Assembly: GCA_021205715.1 (NCBI GenBank)
Contig: JAJPXA010000127.1
Location: 1 to 6,348, forward strand
Source: Bacillota bacterium
Lineage (GTDB): Bacteria > Bacillota > Clostridia > UBA1381
Reading direction: 5' to 3'
Length of the DNA: 6,348 nucleotides
Part shown: in pieces, positions 1 through 5,805 of the stretch
How positions within the stretch are numbered: the first letter of the stretch is position 1
How the letters are laid out: every line of letters begins with the position of its first letter
The notes under the pieces: generated by a model
The model's input: only the letters and a program-made list of their open reading frames with translations
Told to the model about the DNA's origin: nothing
Database searches by the model: none
Translations under genes and position numbers: made by a program

Positions 1-686
1 TAATAATTGAGGACGAGCAGCATATAAACGATATATTGGCGATACAGCTTGGCAAAGAAGGATATACCACAATCAGCGCTTTGGACGGTATTCAAGGTTT
101 GGAAATGGCTTTGACGGAAAATCCGGATTTAATACTTTTGGATGTTATGCTCCCCGGTATGGACGGCTTTGAAGTCTGCAAAAAGGTAAGAGAGCGCTCA
201 AATGTGCCTATAATTATGCTTACCGCGAGAGAGGACGAGGTCGACAAGGTTCTCGGTTTGGAGCTTGGCGCGGACGATTATATAACAAAGCCGTATTCCG
301 CGCGCGAGCTTACGGCGAGGGTTAAGGCAAATTTACGCCGCAGCGCGGCGGACATTGTCCCCAGATTTGAGGCGAAATCGGATGTTAATATAATAAACTC
401 CGGCGAGCTTACAATTAATGTTGAACGGTACGAGGTTGCCAAAAACGGAACGGTTATAGATATTACGTTAAGGGAATTTGAGCTGCTTAAATTTTTGGCT
501 ATGCAGCCGGATAAGATTTTTTCAAGAGAAAAGCTTTTGGAAAATGTTTGGGGCTATGAATATTACGGCGACGTAAGAACCGTTGACGTAACCGTAAGGC
601 GGCTGAGAGAAAAAATAGAGGATGACCCGAGTATGCCGAAATATATTATCACAAAGCGCGGCGTGGGTTATTACTTCAATAAATAA
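1..686 (+). CDS. walR: WalR-like response regulator (OmpR/PhoB family), 5' end cut by window
   Basis: DNA-binding response regulator, the cytoplasmic partner of the kinase encoded next. The reading frame is open from position 3 and gives IIEDEQHIND before the first possible internal start (TTG at 36). That stretch is the acidic pocket and first helix of a receiver domain, so the real start lies a few codons outside the window and the TTG is not the start. Receiver domain: phospho-acceptor Asp in LLDVMLPG at 141-143, switch Thr in MLTAR at 222-224, conserved Lys in ITKPYS at 288-290. A winged-helix Trans_reg_C domain follows, ending in WGYEYYGDVRTVDVTVRRL and RGVGYYFNK. From memory this C-terminal stretch is nearly identical to Bacillus WalR (YycF), the essential regulator of cell-wall hydrolase genes. 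Family is certain; the WalR assignment is strong because it is followed by a WalK-type kinase and a YycI-like gene. A PhoP/PhoB-like paralogue is the alternative. Confidence 0.93.
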   Translation, partial: IIEDEQHINDILAIQLGKEGYTTISALDGIQGLEMALTENPDLILLDVMLPGMDGFEVCKKVRERSNVPIIMLTAREDEVDKVLGLELGADDYITKPYSARELTARVKANLRRSAADIVPRFEAKSDVNIINSGELTINVERYEVAKNGTVIDITLREFELLKFLAMQPDKIFSREKLLENVWGYEYYGDVRTVDVTVRRLREKIEDDPSMPKYIITKRGVGYYFNK

Positions 687-694
687 TACGGCTT

Positions 695-730
695 CCCCAA
701 ACAGATTTCTTGTTTGGGGTTGTTTTTTTT
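695..730 (+). terminator. Intrinsic terminator between walR and walK
   Basis: Nine-base-pair perfect stem, CCCCAAACA (695-703) pairing with TGTTTGGGG (711-719), with a seven-base loop (704-710). It is followed by a T-rich tract, TTG then eight Ts (720-730). It starts 8 bases after the walR stop and ends 32 bases before the walK ATG. The form is that of a Rho-independent terminator. Its place inside what is usually one operon suggests partial read-through or a separate walK promoter; I see no clear promoter in the remaining gap. Confidence 0.85.
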
Positions 731-762
731 GAGAATATGGTTTGGGTATATAAGGAGAATTT

Positions 763-2592
763 ATGTTTAAAAGCATTCGATGGAAAATCGCGGCGCTCTT
801 TACTGCGCTTGTCGTCGCGGCGGAGGTTCTTATCGGAACGTGCGCGCTGTTTTTTACAATTAATTATTTCCATAAGGATTTTAAAAACACAATCTCGGCT
901 GTTTTTACCGATGAGTTCAAAAACAGTCTTTACGACATCGCGCTCGCGGAAAACACAATCGTGATACACGGCGATGACGGAGAAACAATAACGGAAACCG
1001 AAGAAAAAACCGACGATGAAATCGCCGCGGAGCTGCAAGCGTATTTGAGCGAAAATCTTAACGGGCTGAATTTGAGTCAGTCCCGCTTCTGCGCCGTCAT
1101 AAGCGGAAAAACCGGCGAGATTCTCTATTCGTCAAATAACGCGGAAAAAACCGATTCGACCGCTGTTTTGATTAACGCTATGAACGGCGGCGAAAGCATA
1201 ACGGCGGCGTTTCGCTCGCGGTATATGGATTACGCCGTACCCATATCAAAGGACGGCGAGGTTAAGCTGATTGTTTACGTAAAGGACACCGAGGAGCTGC
1301 AAAACTCCGTTATTATGTCGCTTGCCGCGATTATGCTCTACATTATAGCGGCATCCGTCATTTTATCGTTTACGGTTGGAAGCATCCTGTCGAAATCAAT
1401 AACGAAGCCGATAAAGGAGCTTACCGAAAAAGCGAAGCGCCTTGCGGGCGGCGATATGAACGCGCTCGAATACGCGGATGTTCACGACGAGATAGGCGAG
1501 CTTACAAACTCGCTTATAAACCTCGCCCAAGCGCGTCAGGAATCAACGGATGAGGCAAAGGGCGAAAAAATCAAGGTTGCAACAATTTTGCAAAATATGA
1601 GCGACGGCATTCTCGCGTTTGATATGAAGGGCAGGCTGACTCACATAAACCGTGAGGCAAGCAGGCTTTTGCAGCGGAAATACCTTGACGATATTAATTT
1701 TGACAGCTTTTTTAAGGAAATTAACGCCAATATCTCACTCGGCGACCTTTTGTATATGAGAACAAACGGCTCATTGGAGCGCGAGATAAAAATCGAAAAC
1801 TATTTCCTGCAGCTTAATTTCGCTACATTCACCGTGGACAAAAAAATAAGCGGAATTATCGTAGTGATTCACGATATAACCAAGCAGGAAAAGTTAGAGC
1901 AGTCGCGCCGCGACTTTGTGGCGAATGTTTCGCACGAGCTGAGAACGCCGCTGACCACGATAAAGTCGTATTCCGAAACGCTCGCGGATATGCCGACCGC
2001 GGACAAGGAGCTGCAAACGAGATTCTTGGACGTTATCGCGTCCGAGGCGGACAGAATGGCGAATATTATAAGCGACCTTTTGACGCTTTCGGAGCTTGAT
2101 GAAAACAAAGCGTATTTTAAGCCGTCGCAGCCGATTGACATAAGCAAAATGCTTGAAATTCTCGTCGACAGAATGAGCTTACAGGCTAAGAAAAAGAATA
2201 TGACCCTGACATACAACCCCATAACCGAAATTCCGATAATAAAGGGCGATTACGGCTGCTTGGAGAGAGTGTTTATAAACATAATATCAAACTCGCTTAA
2301 ATACACAAAGGACGGCGGCAAAATAGAAATTTTTTCGAGTAAGGTATATTCCGACATAACCGTGAAAATCAAGGACAACGGCATAGGAATAGAAGCCGAA
2401 AAGTTGCCGCATATATTCGACCGTTTTTACAGAGTCGACCGCGCGCGCTCGCGCAACACCGGCGGCACCGGCTTGGGTTTGGCTATAGCGAAGCAGTCGA
2501 TTGAATCCGCCTTTAACGGAAAAATAAAAATCACAAGCGAGTACGGACAAGGCACGGAGGTCACAATTACCATTCCGGCGGATAACCAATAA
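763..2592 (+). CDS. walK: WalK-like sensor histidine kinase
   Basis: Membrane sensor kinase of 609 residues, about the length of Bacillus subtilis WalK (611). Order of domains: TM helix 1 (about 9-33), extracytoplasmic sensor domain (about 35-182), TM helix 2 (about 184-208), HAMP (about 208-260), cytoplasmic PAS (about 270-375), HisKA (about 380-448) and HATPase_c (about 495-606). Catalytic motifs are all present: phospho-acceptor His391 in NVSHELRTPLTT (codon 1933-1935), N box with Asn510 in NIISNSLKYT, G1 box DNGIGI (538-543), F box FDRFYRV (552-558), G2 box GGTGLGL (567-573). The ATG has AAGGAG at 752-757, five bases away. It should autophosphorylate and pass phosphate to the response regulator encoded just upstream. 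The H-box region closely matches WalK (VicK/YycG), but PhoR-type kinases share this architecture. Two PAS positions that bind zinc in S. aureus WalK are changed (N278, K374), so sensing may differ. Confidence 0.92.
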   Translation: MFKSIRWKIAALFTALVVAAEVLIGTCALFFTINYFHKDFKNTISAVFTDEFKNSLYDIALAENTIVIHGDDGETITETEEKTDDEIAAELQAYLSENLNGLNLSQSRFCAVISGKTGEILYSSNNAEKTDSTAVLINAMNGGESITAAFRSRYMDYAVPISKDGEVKLIVYVKDTEELQNSVIMSLAAIMLYIIAASVILSFTVGSILSKSITKPIKELTEKAKRLAGGDMNALEYADVHDEIGELTNSLINLAQARQESTDEAKGEKIKVATILQNMSDGILAFDMKGRLTHINREASRLLQRKYLDDINFDSFFKEINANISLGDLLYMRTNGSLEREIKIENYFLQLNFATFTVDKKISGIIVVIHDITKQEKLEQSRRDFVANVSHELRTPLTTIKSYSETLADMPTADKELQTRFLDVIASEADRMANIISDLLTLSELDENKAYFKPSQPIDISKMLEILVDRMSLQAKKKNMTLTYNPITEIPIIKGDYGCLERVFINIISNSLKYTKDGGKIEIFSSKVYSDITVKIKDNGIGIEAEKLPHIFDRFYRVDRARSRNTGGTGLGLAIAKQSIESAFNGKIKITSEYGQGTEVTITIPADNQ

Positions 2593-2609
2593 GCGGGAGG
2601 TGCGCTTTT

Positions 2610-3413
2610 GTGAAACATTTTAATTTAAAAATGGCGCTGATAGCCGTTTTTATACTTATAAATATCGCCGTATGCTGCGGTATGGTGCTTTACTCCCCTG
2701 CCGAGGTTTCAACGGATTACAGCGGTATAATCGAACTGCTGAAAAAAAGAGGCATTACCGTCGAAGAGGATGCGTTTGACGAGGTTTCATCCTCCGTTAT
2801 TGAGGACGCGGTTCTTGAAAACGCTCTTTCCGACCGAGAAAAGCTCGCGCGGGCAATACTCGGTTCCTCCGCGAACGCTTTGCCGTCCGCGTCAAATATA
2901 TTTATGCTGAACAACCAAAATGTGGTATTCAGCGGCAGCTCGTTCCATTTTGAGAACACAGAGAAAAGAGAGGAATATTATTACCGCGGCTCCTCGGCGG
3001 ACAACGCGGAAGCAGTTGTTGGGCAAATTGCGCAAAAGCTCGGAATAGACACCGCCGACAGCCTAATCGCATCGTCCGAGGATGACGGAAGCGTTTCATA
3101 CCGCGTAACAAAGATGATTGACGGCAAACCCGTGTACAACGATTATCTTACGATAGTTATCGCGGACGATTATCTGCAGTCGCTTGACGGTATATGGTTT
3201 ACACATAAAGATGAAACGGGCGGAGGCGCGTCCGTAAACGTGAATAACGCGCTTATCGAGTTTATGAATATGCCGGATATAGAGCCGAACGCGGTTATAA
3301 CATCGGTAAATGTCGGATACCGTCTGCTTGACGACACAAACCAGTCGACTCAAGCGCAGCCGGTATGCCGAATAGTTTTGGAAAGCGGCGCGGTATATTA
3401 TATAGATCTATAA
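2610..3413 (+). CDS. YycI-like membrane regulator of the Wal two-component system
   Basis: Protein of 267 residues with a short positively charged N-terminus (MKHFNLK), one hydrophobic helix at about 8-28 and no cleavage motif I can support. It is therefore probably a membrane anchor with the rest outside the cytoplasm. The GTG start is chosen because GGGAGG (2595-2600) sits nine bases before it; the in-frame ATG at 2631 has no such site and lies inside the membrane helix. It follows walK by 17 bases, so it is translated from the same message. Length, topology, the segment VTKMIDGKPVYNDYLTI and the C-terminal CRIVLESGAVYYIDL resemble the YycI/YycH-like family, whose members contact WalK through the membrane helix and tune its activity. 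The match is from general pattern and gene order, not close identity. A fast-diverging lipoprotein-like or unknown envelope protein remains possible. Confidence 0.65.
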   Translation: MKHFNLKMALIAVFILINIAVCCGMVLYSPAEVSTDYSGIIELLKKRGITVEEDAFDEVSSSVIEDAVLENALSDREKLARAILGSSANALPSASNIFMLNNQNVVFSGSSFHFENTEKREEYYYRGSSADNAEAVVGQIAQKLGIDTADSLIASSEDDGSVSYRVTKMIDGKPVYNDYLTIVIADDYLQSLDGIWFTHKDETGGGASVNVNNALIEFMNMPDIEPNAVITSVNVGYRLLDDTNQSTQAQPVCRIVLESGAVYYIDL

Positions 3414-3452
3414 AACCGCTCGATTTTTGGCTGTTTTACACAAAATACGCGT

Positions 3453-3468
3453 TTTGCCGCGCGGCAAA
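3453..3468. repeat. 16-base perfect palindrome downstream of the yycI-like gene
   Basis: TTTGCCGCGCGGCAAA is perfectly self-complementary about the 3460/3461 junction. It lies 39 bases after the yycI-like stop and 42 bases before the glmS -35 box. No T-tract follows on either strand, so it is not a standard intrinsic terminator. It could be a dimeric protein-binding site, a transcript-end stabilising hairpin, or chance. A shorter hairpin, GCAC-ATT-GTGC, lies just after it (3473-3483). Confidence 0.5.
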
Positions 3469-3510
3469 TGCAGCACATTGTGCGCGAATGCGGTCAAATC
3501 AAAAAATAAC

Positions 3511-3539
3511 TTGAAAAATATATGTTTTTGGTGTACAAT
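3511..3539 (+). promoter_or_regulatory. Sigma-A type promoter of glmS
   Basis: TTGAAA (3511-3516) and TACAAT (3534-3539), separated by 17 bases, each one mismatch from the vegetative consensus TTGACA/TATAAT. An A-rich stretch (3501-3509) just upstream may act as an UP element. Transcription would begin near 3546, leaving a leader of about 47 bases before the glmS ATG at 3593. Confidence 0.85.
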
Positions 3540-3557
3540 GTATCATAAGAACATTGT
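3535..3557. promoter_or_regulatory. Inverted repeat over the glmS -10 and start site, possible operator
   Basis: ACAATGT (3535-3541) and its exact complement ACATTGT (3551-3557) flank nine bases. The left arm overlaps the -10 box and the right arm lies just past the predicted start of transcription, a usual place for a repressor operator. ACATTGTG also occurs at 3475-3482 upstream of the promoter, matching 3551-3558. No regulator is recognised; a 7-base arm can arise by chance. Confidence 0.4.
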
Positions 3558-3592
3558 GAATAATGACCTGATTTTTTAGGAGGTATTATAAT

Positions 3593-5416
3593 ATGTGCGG
3601 AATTGTTGGTTATATCGGCGGCAGCCAGGCGGCGCCGATTTTGCTTGAAAGTCTGGAAAAGCTTGAATACAGAGGCTACGACAGCGCGGGCGTCGCGGTA
3701 TACAATAAAAACGCGATAGAATTCGCCAAAAGCAAGGGAAGATTGGTAAATCTCAAAGAAAAAACGAATAACGGCGAGGACTTAAAAGGTATCGTCGGCA
3801 TAGGTCACACCCGTTGGGCAACCCACGGAGAGCCGTCCGACCTGAACGCTCACCCGCATCTCTCGTCATCCGGAAGATTTGCGGTCGTTCACAACGGCAT
3901 AATCGAGAATTACATATCGCTCAAGAAAAAGCTGTGTGACAAGGGATTTGAGTTTATATCGGAAACCGACACGGAGGTTATAGCCCACCTTTTTGAGTAC
4001 TATTACAAGGGCGATATTATGGACACCATAATTAAGGTTATCGACCGCGTAGAGGGTTCATACGCTTTGGGTGTTTTATGCTCGGATTATCCCGACCGCT
4101 TTTTCGCGGTAAGAAAATCAAGTCCTATGATTGTCGGCTTGGGTGACGGCGAGAACTTTATCTCCTCGGATGTCGCGGCGATTATAAAGCATACAAGGGA
4201 CATTTATTACCTTGAGGACAACGAGATTGTCGTTTTAAAGGCGGACGGCGTAAAGGTGTATAACACCGACAAGGAAGAAGTAAAAAAAGAAGTTTCCAAG
4301 GTAACCTGGGATATAGACGCGGCGGAAAAGGGCGGCTACGAGCATTTTATGATGAAAGAGATTGAGGAGCAGCCGACCGCGCTCGAAAAGACCATATCGC
4401 CGAGAATAAAGGACGGAAAAATCGTTCTTGACGATATTTCCCTCACAACCGAGGACATCAAAAAAATACGCAAAATATATATCATCGCCTGCGGCTCGGC
4501 ATATCACGTCGGAGTTGTGGCGAAATACGTGATTGAAAAGATGTGCCGCATAAGCGTTGAAACGCAGGTCGCGTCCGAGTTCAGGTACTGCGACCCAATT
4601 GTCGGCGCGAACGACTTGGTTATAGCGATAAGCCAATCCGGTGAAACCGCGGACACTCTCGCGGCTCTTAAAGAGGCGAAAAATCACGGAGCGAGAATTT
4701 TATCGATTGTAAACGTCGTAGGCTCGGCAATCGCGAACGCGTCCGACGATGTTCTATACACCTGGGCGGGACCCGAAATCGCAGTTGCGACAACAAAAGC
4801 GTACAGCACGCAGCTTTCGGTTATTTATCTGCTTGCCACATATATGGCGGATAAGCTGGGTCTTTTAACCTCAGGCGAGTACGCGAAGCTGATACGCGAT
4901 TTGCAGGAGCTTCCGGCGAAGGTCGCTGAAGTTTTGGAAAATAAAGACAAAATACAGTACCTTGCCTCAAAATTCTTTAACTGCCATTCGATATTCTTTA
5001 TCGGCAGAAACCTGGACTATGCCGTAGCGCTTGAGGGTTCGCTCAAGCTCAAGGAAATATCCTATATTCACTCCGAGGCATACGCCGCGGGCGAATTGAA
5101 GCACGGAACGATTTCACTTATCGAGGACGGAACGCTGGTTATAGCCATAGCGACAAACAACGATTTGTTTGACAAAACCGTGTCAAACGCGAAGGAAGTA
5201 AAAGCGCGCGGCGCGGTTGTTATGGGAATCGCGACCGAGAAAAACGATATGTCGGAGGTCGCGGATTACGAGATAAAGATACCCGACACCTCGGATATCC
5301 TTCTTCCCTCCCTCACCGTTATACCGCTTCAGATGTTCGGCTATTATGTCGCATCAAACAAGGGCTGCGATATTGATAAGCCGCGTAACCTCGCAAAATC
5401 GGTTACGGTTGAATAA
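3593..5416 (+). CDS. glmS: Glutamine--fructose-6-phosphate aminotransferase (isomerizing)
   Basis: Cytoplasmic enzyme that makes glucosamine-6-phosphate and glutamate from fructose-6-phosphate and glutamine, the committed step to UDP-N-acetylglucosamine and peptidoglycan. Its 607 residues match the usual length (609 in E. coli). The N-terminal glutaminase domain (about 2-220) starts MCGIVGYIGG; Cys2 becomes the terminal nucleophile after removal of Met. It also has GHTRWATHGEP (71-81), HNGIIENY (100-107) and SETDTE (123-128). Two SIS sugar-binding domains follow (about 285-420 and 455-590), with ACGSAYHVG, SQSGETADT (348-356), TTKAYSTQL and KLKEISYIHSEAYAAGELKHG-type residues, including Glu488 and His504. 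The C-terminus is the conserved PRNLAKSVTVE with the catalytic Lys602. Nothing essential is missing. The start has AGGAGG at 3578-3583, nine bases upstream. It has its own promoter and ends in a strong terminator, so it is probably monocistronic. Confidence 0.98.
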   Translation: MCGIVGYIGGSQAAPILLESLEKLEYRGYDSAGVAVYNKNAIEFAKSKGRLVNLKEKTNNGEDLKGIVGIGHTRWATHGEPSDLNAHPHLSSSGRFAVVHNGIIENYISLKKKLCDKGFEFISETDTEVIAHLFEYYYKGDIMDTIIKVIDRVEGSYALGVLCSDYPDRFFAVRKSSPMIVGLGDGENFISSDVAAIIKHTRDIYYLEDNEIVVLKADGVKVYNTDKEEVKKEVSKVTWDIDAAEKGGYEHFMMKEIEEQPTALEKTISPRIKDGKIVLDDISLTTEDIKKIRKIYIIACGSAYHVGVVAKYVIEKMCRISVETQVASEFRYCDPIVGANDLVIAISQSGETADTLAALKEAKNHGARILSIVNVVGSAIANASDDVLYTWAGPEIAVATTKAYSTQLSVIYLLATYMADKLGLLTSGEYAKLIRDLQELPAKVAEVLENKDKIQYLASKFFNCHSIFFIGRNLDYAVALEGSLKLKEISYIHSEAYAAGELKHGTISLIEDGTLVIAIATNNDLFDKTVSNAKEVKARGAVVMGIATEKNDMSEVADYEIKIPDTSDILLPSLTVIPLQMFGYYVASNKGCDIDKPRNLAKSVTVE

Positions 5417-5431
5417 ATCAGAATGTATATA

Positions 5432-5465
5432 AAAAAGCGCCTTATGCTTAAATAAGGCGCTTTTT
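5432..5465. terminator. Bidirectional intrinsic terminator shared by glmS and the HPr gene
   Basis: Fourteen-base-pair perfect stem: AAAAAGCGCCTTAT (5432-5445) pairs with ATAAGGCGCTTTTT (5452-5465) around a six-base loop (5446-5451). The GC core is GCGCC/GGCGC. Read on plus it ends in five Ts and stops glmS, whose stop codon is 15 bases before. Read on minus it ends in six Ts and stops the HPr gene, whose stop codon is 6 bases before. Confidence 0.93.
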
Positions 5466-5471
5466 GCTTAA

Positions 5472-5729
5472 TTATAAATTCGATTTTAAAAATTCCTCGA
5501 CTGCTTTTGCCGCCTCGTTCTCGTCCTCACCCTCGACTGTGACCTTAATCGTCTGACCGCGCTTAGCGCCGAGCGCCATTACCGCGAAAATTCGCTTTGC
5601 GTCGCCCTTTTTGCCGTCCTTCTCAAGAGTAATCTCGGACTTGTACTTCGCCGCCTCCTTGCAGAGTATACCCGCTGGTCTTGCGTGGATGCCCTGCGGG
5701 TCGGTTATTGTATATTCAAATTCTTTCAT
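5472..5729 (-). CDS. HPr family phosphocarrier protein lacking Ser46
   Basis: Protein of 85 residues, normal for HPr, the small cytoplasmic carrier that takes phosphate from PEP-dependent Enzyme I and gives it to sugar-specific EIIA domains. The active site GIHARPAG is intact, with His15 (codon 5685-5687) and Arg17. The regulatory site is not: aligned without gaps to Bacillus HPr, position 46 is Arg (KRIFAVMALG in place of KSIMGVMSLG; codon 5592-5594), so HPr kinase could not phosphorylate it there. The ATG at 5727-5729 is chosen because AGGAG lies nine bases upstream and HPr numbering then fits exactly. An in-frame ATG at 5768 would add 13 residues, place the binding site inside the gene and give an atypical N-terminus. 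It follows fruK by 76 bases on the same strand and ends at a strong terminator. It may be a PTS carrier for fructose, or a general HPr of the clostridial Ser46-less kind; ptsH is withheld for that reason. Confidence 0.93.
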   Translation of the reverse strand: MKEFEYTITDPQGIHARPAGILCKEAAKYKSEITLEKDGKKGDAKRIFAVMALGAKRGQTIKVTVEGEDENEAAKAVEEFLKSNL

Positions 5730-5738
5730 AGCCAATCG

Positions 5739-5743
5739 CTCCT
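5739..5743 (-). promoter_or_regulatory. Ribosome binding site that fixes the HPr start
   Basis: On the minus strand the sequence reads AAAAGGAGCGATTGGCTATG. AGGAG is nine bases before the ATG at 5729. This favours the 85-residue HPr over the longer in-frame start at 5768, which has no comparable site. Confidence 0.85.
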
Positions 5744-5805
5744 TTTGCGTTTTCTGATATTTTTTCACATATTGTAAATTTTATTCCCGTATCGCTTTTA
5801 TATTG

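Noticed and set aside
36..686. TTG at 36 as the start of the response regulator
   Set aside because: The frame is open upstream and codes for IIEDEQHIND, a needed part of the receiver domain. The gene is cut by the window edge.
3411..3437. Intrinsic terminator directly after the yycI-like gene (AAAAC pairing with GTTTT)
   Set aside because: The stem is AT-rich, interrupted and has no following T-tract.
3566..3584. Hairpin hiding the glmS ribosome binding site (ACCT pairing with AGGT)
   Set aside because: Only four base pairs with a long loop; too weak to call a regulatory structure.
3414..3592. WalR binding box (TGTWAH-N5-TGTWAH) near glmS
   Set aside because: Only isolated half-sites occur in the gap (for example TGTAAA on the minus strand at 3435-3440); no correctly spaced pair on either strand.
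2235..4690. Open minus-strand frames of 80-150 codons within walK, the yycI-like gene and glmS
   Set aside because: They lie fully opposite well-supported genes, have no recognisable domains, and are compositional shadows.
5735..5760. Catabolite-responsive element upstream of HPr (CAGAAAACGCAAAAG on minus)
   Set aside because: It shares the AACG core but misses several conserved positions, including the outer ones, so it is not a credible cre site.
5730..5768. Longer HPr beginning at the ATG at 5768
   Set aside because: The extra 13 residues do not resemble HPr, and the AGGAG site and canonical numbering both point to the ATG at 5729.
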